From Leucogyrophana mollusca (lineage: Eukaryota; Basidiomycota; Agaricomycetes; Boletales), in the NCBI GenBank assembly GCA_021014945.1, contig MU266464.1:1-64000 (forward strand): DNA of 64,000 nucleotides, given 5' to 3'. Positions 34,040 to 46,459 of the stretch are shown piece by piece. The notes under the pieces were generated by a model that saw only the letters and a program-made list of their open reading frames with translations, did no database searches and had not been told where the DNA came from. Both the position numbers and the translations under genes were made by a program. Position 1 is the stretch's first letter. Every line of letters starts with the position of its first letter.

Positions 34040-35745
34040 CTACACCCCCTTCTGCACCTCACCAACGAGCTCCGAGAGCGCATATACCGACGCGTTGTCA
34101 GTGATGGTGATGTGCGAGGTGAGCACGCCCGCATCCGCACCTGCCTCTGAGCTCCGCGCGGCCTCCCAGCCCGCGGCGATCCTGCCCGCCTGCCAACGTT
34201 GGCGACAAAGTCAGCCCCTACTCCACCCAAGATCAGGATCACGACGAGCGCGATGCATAACTCACCGACACCCAGAGGACGCAGAAGAGCCAGCTTTTGT
34301 GTGGCGAGTGGGGGCGAGGGGGCGGAGGTTAGGGAAGTGATGAGTATGTGTGATGAGTGCGCATATGTGTACTAAGTTTGAGAGGCGTACGTACTAGTAT
34401 ACGATGTTACTCGTCACCCCTGGCCTGATCACGCTCAGCGCGCACAAGAGCGTGATGAACATCATGACTGCAGAGGGCATGGTGAGCACGGTTTCGTTTG
34501 TATATGCATATACCCGGTGGCCAGGTGTGATATCGCCGACATCCAAGCATGATATCACCGGAACACTCACCGGATACAGCCGCCGCCGCGAGGGTGCTAT
34601 CGCGCAGTATCGCGGTGCGAAGGGGACTACGTGCGTGCCTCCCGGAGAAGTACTTCCACACGATCAGGAGGAGGAGGATGGCGTGCGTCGTGAGAGTCCC
34701 GCTCCTGTCACGAGTGTGCGTGTAAGCAGTACGAGCCGCACAGAAGACGGGTGCAACGTATGAGCGCAATACCGCTCACCCGAAATATATCAATCCAGAG
34801 TGGGCCTCCGCGACGAGGCACATCGGCGTGAACGGGGCGTCCGGGAGGGCGATAACCATGCTCGCGAGCGTCGACCCCGGTTGGGCGGCGGCGAGGACGG
34901 CAAGAACGCTCAGGATCCAGTAGCTCCCAGAGAAAATCGCGTAGACTGGGATGACGGGTCAGTTGACGGCACCCAGCGCGCCCCACACCCACGCCCACAC
35001 TGCCTCGTCACCACAATTCCCAACCACACTCTCAACCCCAACCCCAACCCCAACCCCACCTTCGATCTCTGTATACAGCACTCCACAGACAAGGTCAAAA
35101 CTCACCCCCACGCATGAGCAGCCCGTCGACGATCGCGAGCAGTACCTGGATGATGATCGCCTGGTAGGTAAACCAGGACAGACAGAGCGGCGGCGTGATG
35201 TACGTCTGCGAGGCGCGCCATATGGTGAAGGAGACATTGAATCTGTGGGCGGTGTTGGTAGAGTAGATCCGGCGGAGAGGGGTGCGGGAACGCAGAGGGA
35301 GCGCCACACAAGAGGGAGAGAAGCAGGGAGAGGGAACGTCACACAGGAAAAGGGAAGGAGGAAGGGAGAAAGGTACTCACATTTGCGCAGCGAGCCCGAG
35401 GTACCTGGTCGCGATGTACATCTTCGCGTATCGACACACGCGTGCTTTTCTGCGTGGGGAAACGGGGCGGGTTGTAAATGCATCTCATCTCGCCGCCTCG
35501 TCTTGATCAAGCACAGCGCATACTCACGACCAGATGTACCTCCGCTCATCGCGCAGCATGAGCGCATAGTCGACGAACATCGCGAGCAGCGCCGCGACTA
35601 ATAGTACGTTCCGGTGCGTCAGTTCAGTTCACTACTGTTAGTTTGAACTAGGGGCGCCAGAGTGAGCGGACTGACTGGCTCCGTAGCTGACATACTGCGC
35701 GGTGTGGCCCTGGGATACTGGTGCAGCGTCACTGGGGGAAGACAT
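34040..35745 (-). CDS. DUF6533 multi-pass membrane protein, tandem copy A
   Basis: Nine short exons, about 295 residues. Exon 1 from ATG 35745 is MSSPSDAAPVSQGHTAQYVS. Exon 2 holds the DUF6533 core 'LLAMFVDYALMLRDERRYIW', followed by 'RYAKMYIATRYLGLAAQ', 'IWRASQTYITPPLCLSWFTY', 'VYAIFSGSYWILSVLAVLAA' and 'LTTHAILLLLIVWKYFSGRH'. Then come 'VMMFITLLCALSVIRPGVTS', the small exon 'WLFCVLWVS' and the tail 'AGRIAAGWEAARSSEAGAD', ending EVQKGV. Six to seven hydrophobic segments alternate with short loops; the acidic/basic tail is probably cytosolic. The family has no known function. Exon 2 differs from copies B-D (AMFVDYALMLRDE against PMFVDYALTFRDE), so copy A is the most diverged. Intron 4 carries a CCCCAA microsatellite absent from the other copies. 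Confidence 0.8.
35031..35063. repeat. CCCCAA microsatellite in intron 4 of copy A
   Basis: About four perfect units of AACCCC in an intron. The equivalent introns of copies B, C and D have only a degenerate C/A-rich stretch, so this is a local expansion. Confidence 0.8.
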
Positions 35746-36189
35746 GTTCGGGGGGAAACGGGGGAAGACTTCAAAGTTCAATGGGAGCCACAGCGAAATT
35801 CGTTCGGGTCCAATGTCAGCGACCCGAGCGCATCGAATGCCAAGTGAGCCCTCTCAAGGATTTAAATAGGCGTATGGCCCACCCTGGAAAGGAGCACTAG
35901 CGCCGCTATTACCCACACGTCGTCAGCTGGAGGTAGGCGGATGCGAACCTACATACCATTTACGACCATCCTGGCAGTGACGGCTCAATACTTACTTCAC
36001 ACTTGTGATCTGGAAGGTGCTCACCACCTCTTCCATCTGCAGCATTTAGATACATTGGAAACTGAGTGAGCTGTTGAGGTTTTCATGCCAGTGACAAGAT
36101 AGGCCGAAATCACGAGGCAGTTGTCACGCTTTTGTCACGCTGTTTCTGCAAATTTGGCCGGGTCACATCCTGTCACATCGTGATTGCTA

Positions 36190-37080
36190 ACTTCACTGCT
36201 CGGCCTCCTCTTGTTATTACTCAGTACCAACCGCTCTCACTCTCATAGGATGTGGCAAAGTATAGCTAACACCTCCGGACGATTTCACTCTTTTCCCCCC
36301 TTGTTTCTACGCAGCGGTGGTGGTAACTGCAACCATCTGCCCCATTGGTCACCTGTCCCGTCGCAACTCAACCCTACCACCACCGTGTTGTGCTAATTTT
36401 GCTAGCGTTGGGGCAAAAAAGCAACCATTTGATGAGCGTTCGCACTCACATGAGAACCATCTCCAAAGTTCCGAAGCGAGCTATGAGGCTAGTGTCAGCA
36501 CGTCTTGTAGGCCAGCCTTTGGTCACGGCGCATTGGCACGTTGCAGCTCTTCTTCCGACTTCGACGTCTGCCATGCTCGGTGCTGAGTACACATCTCATG
36601 TGTTCTGTCGAGACGGTAGTATCTCCTTCATCTTGGCCACAATCTTTGATCCCGACCAATCCTGGCCTATACGCACAGGTGGTGACCACTGGCCCGCCAG
36701 ACGTTTGACCCGCGGCTCCACACCTCTTGGTGATATCGCGCACCGGTTGAGTTGCTTTTCGCCATGCGCACGGTATACTGTGGTGTGTATATACTATTGG
36801 GCTGATCACTTCCTACGCACCCCAGCGGACCCTCTCCTTTCTCTCAACTGTGCGACTGTCCATCCGTTCTCAGAAATGCTATATCCACCAAGGGAACCGT
36901 CCTTGGTGCCATATGTAGGTCTACATCCATAGATCCTCGACGTCAACCCTCCGCCCGCAGTTTGTAGGCGACGCAACTCCAGGCAACTCCCCAACATTCC
37001 AAGCATTCCTCGTTGTGCAGCTCCGTGCCCCGAAACAAAGCGAGCATTATGTAGACCACCCCAGCCACCCACTTTATACA
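36190..37080. repeat. R repeat module, copy R1
   Basis: First of four similar modules (R1-R4) of about 0.9-1.1 kb lying upstream of array genes. Landmarks in order: CTCTCATAGG, a GATTTC/TCT-rich stretch, GTAACTGCAACCATCTG, CGTTCGCACTC, TTCTGTCGRGACGGTAGTAT, GATCCCGACCAATCCTGG, CACACCTCTTGGTG and GTAGACCACCCC. R1 is the most diverged copy. No coherent reading frame survives in all copies, so it is treated as non-coding or relic DNA. Confidence 0.65.
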
Positions 37081-37730
37081 CTTGCAGAGACAATCACCTA
37101 CACTGTCAGCCAGATATCGGGAATATGTCAGCATCACTCGTCTCCTATTCTCGCACTGGTGCCTGTCCAAAGGTCCAACGACATGCCCTGGATGGAAAAC
37201 ACGACCTCTTCTCTAGGCTCATTAAAACATGTTACTTCGAGCAGGAGTGCATCGGGGATTCCAAGAACGCGCTGCATACCCACTCATAGCCTGCAATCCG
37301 TCCAAGGGTTCATGAGGTGTGAGTATTGTGCATGCGCGGCGCTGTTTGTGGACTTGTGCATGTGGACGCTGCACTCAGAGCTTCCAGACTGGAGCGGGGT
37401 TTGCTCTGGCTCTGCGTCGCCCATTAACCAACTTCTCGAGCCAGTTTATTGACCGCTCTATATCGACGGCAGCTATGAGTTCATCAGCTGTGGCGTCCAC
37501 CCATTCCGAGAGCAGAACATGCTGTACGTGCGATGTACCAGATGCCCGAACCAACCTTAAGAACCTCTCGTCACTCGCTGGCCACTTGTCTGATCGCATT
37601 GCACAGGCAAGCACGACGTGGGGCACGATCGCTGTCATGACCACTACATTTAGCCCATGTCATGCCCACACGCGTCCCAGCTTGTGTCACAGCATAGCGC
37701 CTGCGCCTGCGGATGACCACCCTGCCCGCC

Positions 37731-39446
37731 CTACACCCCCTTCTGCACCTCGCCATCGAGCCTCGAGAGGGCATACACCGACGCGTCGTCAGTGATGGTG
37801 ATGTGCGAGGTGAGCACGCCCGCACCCGTACCTGTCTCTGAGCTCCGCGCGGCCTCCCAGCCTACGATGATCCTCCCGGCCTGTCAACGTTGGCAACAAA
37901 GTCAGCCCCTGCTCTACCCAGAATCAGGATCACGACGAGCACGATGCAGAACTCACCGACACCCAGAGGACGCAAAAGAGCCAGCTTTCGTGGGGCGGGG
38001 GCGGAGGGTGGGGGGTGACGAGCATGTGTGATAAGTGCACGTATGTGTAGCATGGGAGAGGTGTACGTACTAGGATATGATGTTACTCGTCACCCCCGGC
38101 CTGATCACGCTCAGCGCGCATAAGAGCGTGATAAAGAACATGACTGCAGAGGACGTGGTGAGCACGGTTCCACTTGGGTATGCATCGCCGGCGGCCGGGT
38201 GTGATATCGTTGACAGTCAAGTATCATATCGCCGACATCTAATCATGGGACCGCCCAGAGCACTCACCGGATACAGCCGCCACCGCGAGGGTAGTATCGC
38301 GCAATATTGCGATGCGGAGGGGTGAGCGTGCGTGCCCCCCGGCGAAGTACTTCCACACGAGCAGGATGAGGATGAGGGCGTGCGTCGTGAGGGCCCCACT
38401 CCTGCCATGCGTGTGTATAAGCAGGATGAGCCGGTACAGCAGACGGCTATGATGTGTGAGGGCAATACCACTCACCCGAAATAGATCAGCCCAGAGTGAA
38501 CCTCCGCGACGAGGCAGGTCTGCGTGAACGGGGCATCCGGGAGGGCGACAACCATACTCGCGAGTGCAGACCCCGGCTGGGCAGCAGCGAGGACGGCAAG
38601 AACACTCATGATCCAGTAGCTCCCGGAGAAGATCGCGTAGACTGGGATTGCGGGTCAGTCGAGGGTATCCTGCACACTCCGGATCCATATCCCCCCCACA
38701 TCCACACTACGTCGTCAACCATAGTTCCCAGCCATACGCCCAACCTCAACCCCACCGTCGGTCTCCGCAAACAGCACTCCACAGACAAGGCGAAAAAACT
38801 CACCCCCACGCATGAGCAGCCCGTCGACGACCGCGGTGAGCACCTGGATGACAATCGCCTGGTAGGTATACCAGGATCGGCAAAGCGACGGCGCGATGTA
38901 CGTCTGCGAGGCACGCCATATAGCGAAGCCAACATGGAGTCTGTGGGTGGATTCGGTAGGTGTGGCGGAGGGGGGATGCGGGATCGCAGAGGGGGGAGCG
39001 CCGCACAGGAGGGGGAGAGAATGGAGAGGGGGCGTCACGCAAGAGGAAGAGGAAGGGAGGAAGAAATATACTCACATTTGAGCAACGAGCCCGAGGTACC
39101 GCGTCATGATGTACATCTTCGCGTATCGAGACACACGTGCTTTTCTGCGCGGGGAAACGGGGCGGGACCCAAGCAAATAAGTAGCCCTCATCTCGTCCGC
39201 CTCGTCTCGATTAGACATAACGGGTACTCACGGCCAGATGTACCTCCGCTCATCGCGGAACGTGAGCGCGTAGTCGACGAACATCGGGAGCAGCGCGGCA
39301 GCTAATGGTACGTTTCGGTGTGTAAGTTCAGTTCACTGTTATCTTGGACTGTGAGCACGGGGGTGAGCGGACTGACCGGCTCCGTAGCTGATGTAGCGCT
39401 CGATGTGGGCTTGGGATATCAGCGCGACGTCACTGGGGGAAGACAT
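37731..39446 (-). CDS. DUF6533 multi-pass membrane protein, tandem copy B
   Basis: Same nine-exon plan as copy A. Exon 1 from ATG 39446 reads MSSPSDVALISQAHIERYIS, exon 2 'LLPMFVDYALTFRDERRYIW', exon 3 'RYAKMYIMTRYLGLVAQ', exon 4 'FAIWRASQTYIAPSLCRSWY', exon 5 'VYAIFSGSYWIMSVLAVLAA', exon 6 'LTTHALILILLVWKYFAGGH', exon 7 'VMFFITLLCALSVIRPGVTS', exon 8 'WLFCVLWVS', exon 9 ending EVQKGV-type at 37733-37731. All splice sites are GT-AG and the frame is open throughout. The 3' flank (37420-37660) is shared with the other copies, so the duplicated unit extends past the stop. Paralogue of unknown function, predicted integral membrane. Confidence 0.8.
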
Positions 39447-39867
39447 GTTCGGAGAGATAGAAGGAAAGCCCAAAATTGAAAATATTCAATGGAAGCCACA
39501 GCGAAATTCGCTCGGAGTTGGGTCGAAGGTCAGCGACCCGAATGGCATCAGACACCGAGTGAACCCTGTCGAGGATTTAAATAGCCCTTGGCCACCCGAA
39601 GGGGTACTAGCGCCGCTGTTACCCAACGTCGCCAGCTGGAAGCAGGTATCAGCCAGATGCGAACCTTCATACCATTCCGTACCGTCCACGACGGTCCCGG
39701 CAGTGACAGCTCAATAGGGGCGATTCTGGCGCGTGGGTGTAACTTGTCCACCACGGGGACAGATCAACGGGATATGGTGCGTGGCGCTTGAGTGGTTGAG
39801 TCACGATATGACCGACTTACACACTCTCGTCATGATGATGATCCAAGAGCAAGTAAAGTGATCGGCA

Positions 39868-40985
39868 TATCCCGCCGCATCCAGCTCCGTAACCGGTGGC
39901 GCAGTTCTTCAAGTTCTTCTCGAAGTCAGCGCCAGTAAGTACTGGTTCAATCATTGCTTTCAGTACTCATTACCACCCTCCCTCTCATAGGGTACGACAA
40001 AGTACGGCCAACGTCTCCGGTCGATTTCTGTCTCTTGTGCCCTTGTATCTACGCGGCGGTGGTCGTAAGTGCAACCATCTGTCCCGGCATCGTCCATGGC
40101 AACCTACCCCATCGCAACTCACCACCCACCACCGTGCTGTGCCAATTTCGCCAGCGTGGGGGCACTAACAGCAGACGTATGACGAGCGTTCGCACTCGCA
40201 TGAGGTGGGACATGAGGTGAAGGTGGGAACCATCTTTTAAACTTCCGAGGCGACCTACGAGGATAGCACCAGTACGCCTTGTAAGCAAACCCTGGCAAAC
40301 CGTACCGCCTCGGGTCACAACACACTTGCGATTTGCGACTCTTCTATCGACTTTGTCGTCTGCCACGTCCAGTGTCGAGTACATACCTCGTGTGTTCTGT
40401 CGGGAGGGTAGTATCTCCTCCATTCCGACCACACTCCTTGATCCCGACCAATCCTGGCCTTTGCGCACCTTCAACCCTGTCCGACATACCAGCAATGAGG
40501 TGACCTGGTGGAGGTGCGGATCAAACGCCAGGCGCGCGGGTGGTGGCTTGGTGACCACCGGCACGCCAGGCGTTTGACCCGCAGTTCCACACCTCTTGGT
40601 GTTATTGCGTATCGGTTGAACTTCTTTTCGCCGTGCGCGCATACTATCGGACTGATAACTTCCTGCCACGTTTCAGCGGACCCTCCCCTTTCTCTCAACT
40701 GCGCAACTGTCGACTTGTTCTCAGAAATACCGTACCTGCCAAGGTAGCTGTCCTTTCCGCGATTTGTGTATACTCCCGTAGATTGTCGATCCTCCAGCCA
40801 CAGTCTGCAGGCGACGCTGACAAGCAACTGCCCAACGTCCAACACGCAGCAAGCATTCCTTGTTATGCAACTCCGTGCCCCACACAAAGCGAGTATTGTG
40901 TAGACCACCCTGCCCCTCACTTCCTCACTTCACCTGTTATCCCCTCGAATAGGAAACTGCTGGCCTCAAAATACTAATCCAAGAA
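39868..40985. repeat. R repeat module, copy R2
   Basis: Begins GTGATCGGCATATCCCGCC just upstream of copy B and follows the R landmark order closely, ending in a GTAGACCACCCTGCC stretch and the CCAAGAACC motif. Much closer to R3 and R4 than to R1. Confidence 0.7.
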
Positions 40986-41499
40986 CCAAGCCGTACGTGA
41001 TTCGACGCTCGGACCTCCCTTGTGCATGGCCCACGTAGAGCTTTTCTTCTTCGACGGCGTGCAATACCTGGCCAGAGCTCCTAGACTAGCAGTCGGTGTC
41101 GGTTGTCTGACTTTGCTTCCCCATTCAGCAACTCCTCCATTCATCACTTACCATTCGTCGCATCCGAGGCGTGGTGGATGTACAGGTTCGGGCTCTGGCC
41201 CTCTGGCAGGCTGCTTTCGGGATCATAAAACGCGATAAGCAGTCACGTTCGCTCGAAATTCAACGATGCGGTGTGGACGGGAAACGGCATTTAATCACTA
41301 CGCAACTCAGTGGCATAATGCAGTGAGACGTGCGCTCGGGCCATGTTTTGAACCTGAGGTGGGAGGGACTTTGAGGTTGGCGTACTGAATACCGAATATG
41401 GAATGATGGTGGTTCTTCATCATGAAGAGGGGTGACAAAGTCGGCATTCATATTGACGGCTCACCACCACTTGGTTAAGTTGGTCAGATGTTGTCGCAC

Positions 41500-42310
41500 A
41501 AGCGCGTTGTACTTATTGGTGGCTCTCCGGGAGTCCACAGGGTTCAAGTCGTTTGTAGCTCGCAAATCCCAGGTACATGACCTGCCGATTGCAATGGGAC
41601 GCCTGAATGGGGGAGTCTAGAGATCAAACAAACGCACTGGCTGGACGATCTGCCGTGACGGTCGATGTTAGCCTTCGAGGGATAGGGGTGTCGCCGGCAA
41701 CATATGCCCAAGGCTATGCCCTGATGATATGACTTACCAGGCACATGCCCGTGTACCACCTTCGCTGTCTGCAGCAAACAAGTGTGCCGGGCGGGTTGCA
41801 ATGGGTAGCTGGTGAAAGTCGTCACACTGGCTCAGTAGATGCTGTGTTAGTCACGACGTCGGGCAAACGCTAAGCGGGTCCGGCTGACGAGGTGTAAGAG
41901 CTTTCTGCTGGGGGTGTATCGGGTCCCGAATCATCGGAGAGGGACATGGCCATGTTGGTTGGCTTCACAGACGTTCCAGCAAACGGGGGGTTGTCTCCCC
42001 CATCTGTCTCCTCCATCTAGCTCTTCGCCAGTGAGATTGACTCATGACTGTTTTATTTCGGGGGCTTGGGCACGGTATCCGTTTGTGACAAGCACGTTCT
42101 TATATAAGGACTCGACCTCTCCCGCTAGTACGCCTGCTTTTGTTCGATGTCCTGTTTTCGCGGACTAAGCTGGAGATATTGGTGACGATAGATGTCGGAT
42201 TAGCACAAGGTAAGAGATTCGAACTCAATCCATTGCAAGTCCCCTTCTGGAGTGACCAGTGCACTCGGGAGCTTTCAGACTGAAGCATCTGCTTCGCCCA
42301 TTCACCAACA
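41500..42310. repeat. S repeat module, copy S2
   Basis: Starts GCGTTGTACTTATTGGTGGC and continues through GTCTAGAGATCAAA, CACTGGCTGGACGATCTGCC, GTTGCAATGGGTAGC and GTTAGTCACGACG to GAGCTTTCAGACTG. It matches 46460-47580, which has about 240 bp more in the middle. Minus-strand frames exist in both copies but are not conserved as one product. Confidence 0.7.
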
Positions 42311-42596
42311 CCTCGAGTCAGTTTATCGATCGCTGTATATCGACGGCAGTCATGAGTCCATCAGTTGTGGCGTCCACCCATTCCGAGAGCGGAACGAGCT
42401 GTATGCGCGATGTACCAGATGTCCGAACTAACCTTAAGAAGCTCGCGTCATTCGCTGGCCACTTGTCTGATGGCAAGCGCGACGTGGGGCACGACCGCTG
42501 CCATAACCACTGCATTTAGTCCGTGTCGTGCCGGCACGCACCCTAGCTTGTGTCACAACATAGCGCCCGCGCCCGCGGATATCCACCCTGCCCACC

Positions 42597-44243
42597 CTAT
42601 GCCCTCTTCTGTACCTCGCCATCGAGTGCCGAGAGCGCATACACCGACGCGTCGTCAGGGATGGTGATGTGCGAGGTAGCCACACCCATACTCGCACCAG
42701 CCTCTGAGCCCCGCGCGGCCTCCCAGCCCACGATAATCCTCCCGGCCTGTCAACGTCGGCGATAATATCAGCCCCCGCTCTACCCAAGATCAGATCACGA
42801 TGAGCACGAGGCAGAACTCACCGACACCCAGAGGGCGCAGAAGAACCAGCTTTCGTACGGCGGGTGAGAGTGAGGGCAAGGGGGGCGGAGGGTGGGGGAA
42901 TGATGAGTATGTGTGTGATGAGTGCGCGTATATGTAGAATGGGAGAGGCGTACGCACTAGCATATGATGTTAGCCATCACCCCCACCCGGATCACGCCCA
43001 GCGCGTATAATAGCGTGATGATCATTATGGCTGCAGAAGGCGTGGTGAGCATGCAGGTCGCCGACGGCTAAGTATCGCATCGCTGACATCAAAGCATGAT
43101 ATCGCCGGAACACTCACCGGATATAGCCGCCACCGCGAGGGTGGTATCGCGCAGTATCGCGGTGCGGAGGGGAGTGCGTGCTTGCCTCCTGGCGAAGTAT
43201 TTCCACATGATCAGGAGGAGAATGGAGGCGTGCGTCGTGAGAGTCACGCTCCTGCCATGCGTGTGTGTAAGCAGGATGAGCCGCACAGTAAACGAATATG
43301 ACATATCAGTGCAATCCCGCTCACCCGAAGTAGATCAGCCCAGAGTGGACCTCCGTGGGGAGGCACGTCTGTGTGAACGGGGCTTCGGGGAGGGCAATAA
43401 CCGCGCTCGCGAGCATGGATCCTGGCTGGGCGGCGGCGAGTACGGCAAACAGGCTCAGGATCCAGTAGCTCCCGGAGAACATCGCGTAGACTGGGATGGC
43501 GGGTCAGTCAAGGGTGTCCTGCGCACTCCACATCCTCATCCACATCCCCGGCCACACCCACACCACGTCGTCAACCATAGTTCCCAACCACCCAAATCCA
43601 AACCTCATCATCGATCTCCGCAAACAGCACTCCGCGGACAAGGCCAAAAACTCACCGCCACGCATAAGCAGCCCGTCGACGACCGCAACGAGCGCCTGGA
43701 CGATGATCGCCTGGTAGGCGAAAAAGGACCGGCACAGCGACGGCGCAATGTACGTCTGCGAGGCGCGCCATATGGCGAAGGAGACATTGAGTCTGTGGGC
43801 AAGTTTGGTAGGTATGGCAGACGAGGGATGCGGGAGTGAGGAGGGGGAGTGAGGAAGAAAGGTACTCACATTTGCGCAGCGAGCCCGAGATACCGCGTCG
43901 CGATGTACACCTTCGCATATCGACACACGCGTGCTTTTCTGCGCGGGGAAACGGGGCGGGACCCAAGCAAATAAGTAGCCCTCATCTCGTCCGCCTCGTC
44001 TCGATTAAACATAGCGGGTACTCACGGCCAGATGTACCTCCGCTCATCGCGGAACGTGAGCGCGTAGTCGACGAACATCAGGAGTAGCGCTGCGGCTAAT
44101 AGTACGTTTCAGTGCGTGAGTTCAGTTCACTACTGTTAATTTGAACTAAGGACGCGAGGGTGAGCGGACTGACCGGCTCCGTAGCTAGCATAGCGTTCGA
44201 TGTGGTCCTGGGAAGCTGGTGCGACGTCACTGGGGGAAAACAT
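42597..44243 (-). CDS. DUF6533 multi-pass membrane protein, tandem copy C
   Basis: ATG 44243 gives MFSPSDVAPASQDHIERYAS. The nine-exon plan is kept: the DUF6533 core exon 'MFVDYALTFRDERRYIW', 'FAIWRASQTYIAPSLCRSFF', 'VYAMFSGSYWILSLFAVLAA', 'LTTHASILLLIMWKYFARRQ', 'IMIITLLYALGVIRVGVMAN' and 'WFFCALWVS'. The last exon reads 'AGRIIVGWEAARGSEAGASM' and ends EVQKRA (not QKGV) at 42599-42597. The frame is open throughout and splice sites are canonical. A foldback element (44527-45311) sits 0.3 kb upstream of this copy only and could affect its promoter. Confidence 0.8.
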
Positions 44244-44526
44244 GTCCAATCGAGGAAAGACAGAAGGAAAGTTCAAAATTCAATGGAAGCCATAGCGAAA
44301 TTCGCTCGGGTCCAAGGTCAGCGACCCGAACGCATCAGACGCCGACTGAACTCTGTGAAGGATTTAAAATTTTAAATAGACATGGCCTCCCGAAGGGGAT
44401 ACTAGCGCCGCTAAGTATCAACCGGGATGCGAACCTAAGTCCATACTTACCGTTCATGATGATCCTGGCAGTGACGGCTCAATAGGAACGACTCGTCAAC
44501 ATGATGAGCAAAGAGCAAGTATTGAA

Positions 44527-45311
44527 TTATTGCCGTTTTCAGAAGAGTTGGCGGTGGCAGCGATTTCGTGTGAATTTGCGCAAAAGCCTGCCCCAGCGTG
44601 CGCGAGCTGTAGCACAGTAAATACAACATAGAAAAATATGTTGTAGGGATAGAAAAAACTCAGATTGATAGCGCCGAGGGCGCCCCATAATTTTTACCAA
44701 GGGATGTGTGGTGTGAAAAATTCGAACTATTGGTGGTGACTCTCAGCCACAGCAACTGGTCCCCAGACTGTGCGAGCGGTAACACCTTGTACACTGCACT
44801 TTGAGCTTTGTGCCAGCGATGAAAATCCACAAGGGCGAGGGGGGGAAGAGTGCCCCTGTGGCAATACAGTAAAAATACAAACCGAAAAAAAACGAAGATG
44901 ACCACACGGAACACAAGAAAAGAATAGACAAAACCCCCAACACACCCGGCTGAAAAGGGAAAATTTGAATAAAGAAACACAGGGGCACTCTTCCCCCCCT
45001 CACCCTTGTGGATTTTCATCGCTGGCACAAAGCTCAAAGTGCAGTGTACAAGGTGCTACCGCTCGCACAGTCTGGGGACCAGTTGCTGTGGCTGAGAGTC
45101 ACCACCAATAGTTCGAATTTTTCACACCACACATCCCTTGGTAAAAATTATGGGGCGCCCTCGGCGCTATCAATCTGAGTTTTTTCTATCCCTACAACAT
45201 ATTTTTCTATGTTGTATTTACTGTGCTACAGCTCGCGCACGCTGGGGCAGGCTTTTGCGCAAATTCACACGAAATCGCTGCCACCGCCAACTCTTCTGAA
45301 AACGGCAATAA
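44527..45311. mobile_element. Foldback/MITE-like element with 334-bp inverted arms
   Basis: Left arm 44527-44860 and right arm 44978-45311 are near-perfect reverse complements; I found only about two differences (near 44790 and 44840). They flank a 117-bp AT-rich spacer. The outer ends are TTATTGCCG and CGGCAATAA. The matching sites without the element, upstream of copies B and D (AAGTAAAGTGATCGG near 39855, TACTGAAGTGATCGG near 49785), show a clean insertion between TGAA and GTGATCGG. A target-site duplication is at most 2 bp (AA). No transposase is encoded, so it is non-autonomous. The RNA would form a very long hairpin. Confidence 0.85.
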
Positions 45312-46447
45312 GTGATCGGCATATCCCGCCACACCCATCTCGGTAACCGGTGGCGCAGCTCTTCAAGTTCTTCAAGTCAGCGCCAGTGGTTCAACCGCTG
45401 CTCCACTTCCTCTCAGCACCCAGTACCCACCGCGTTCTCTCTCATAGGATATGACGAAGTACGGCCAACGTCTCCGAGCGATTTCTGTCTATTCTGCCCT
45501 TGTATCTACACGGTAGTGGTCGTAACTGCAACCATCTGTCCCGGCATCGTCCATGACAACCTGCCCCATCGTAACTCACCACCCATCACCGTGCTGTGCT
45601 GATTTCGCCGGTGTTGGGGCGCGACAGCAGACATTTGACGAACGTTCGCACTCGCCTGGGGTGGGGCATGAGGTGAAGGTGGGAACCATTTCCAAAGTTC
45701 CGAAATGACCCACGAGGATAGCACCAGCACGCCTTGTAGACAAACCTTACTGTCTCGGGTCACAGCGCACTTGTAAATTGCAACTCTTCTTCGGACTTCG
45801 TCGTCTGCCACGCCCAGTGCCGAGTACATATCTCGTGTGTTCTGTCGGGACGGCAGTATCTCCTTCATCTTGGCTACACTCCTTGATCCCGACCAATCCT
45901 GGCCTATGCGTAGCTTCAACTCTGTCAAACCTACACTAGCACTATGAGGTGACCCGGAGTGGGTGCGGATCAAATGTCAGGCGCGCAGGTGGTAACTTGG
46001 TGGTTCCCGGCACGCCAGGCGTTTGACCCGCAGTTCCACACCTCTTGGTGATATCGCGCTTCGGTTGAGCTGCTTCTCGCTGTGCACACGGTGTACTGTG
46101 CTGCGTGCATACTATCGGACTGATCACTTCCTACCCCCTTTCCTTTCTTTCAACTGCGCGACTGTCGACTCGTTCTCAGAAATATCATATCCGCCATTGT
46201 AGTTGTCCTTGGCACGGTATGTATGTCTACCTCCGTAGACCGTCAACCCTCCAGCTGCAATCCGCAGGTGAGGCTGCTGCAGGCAACTCCCCAACATCCA
46301 ACACGCAGCAAGCATTCCTTGTTGTGCAACGCCGTGCCCCACCACAAAGCGAGCATTGTGTAGACCACCCCGGCCCCTCACTTCATCTCGTATCACCTCG
46401 AATAGGAAACGGCTGGCTTCAAAAGACTCATCCAAGAACCAGGCCGT
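45312..46447. repeat. R repeat module, copy R3
   Basis: Starts at the right end of the foldback element with GTGATCGGCATATCCCGCC and follows the R2/R4 order to GTAGACCACCCCGGCC and CCAAGAACC. Nearly collinear with R4. Confidence 0.7.
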
Positions 46448-46459
46448 ACGTGATTCCAG

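Noticed and set aside
38496..39305. Long plus-strand frames antisense to the DUF6533 copies (also 34951-35601 and 43096-43839)
   Set aside because: They run opposite to well-supported exons and introns of the membrane genes, recur only because the copies are similar, and show no domain.
40049..40669. 206-codon minus frame inside R module R2
   Set aside because: The frame is not kept in R1, R3 or R4, so it is unlikely to be a protein gene.
44660..45037. 125-codon minus frame in the foldback element
   Set aside because: It reads through one arm and the AT-rich spacer; no transposase-like motif.
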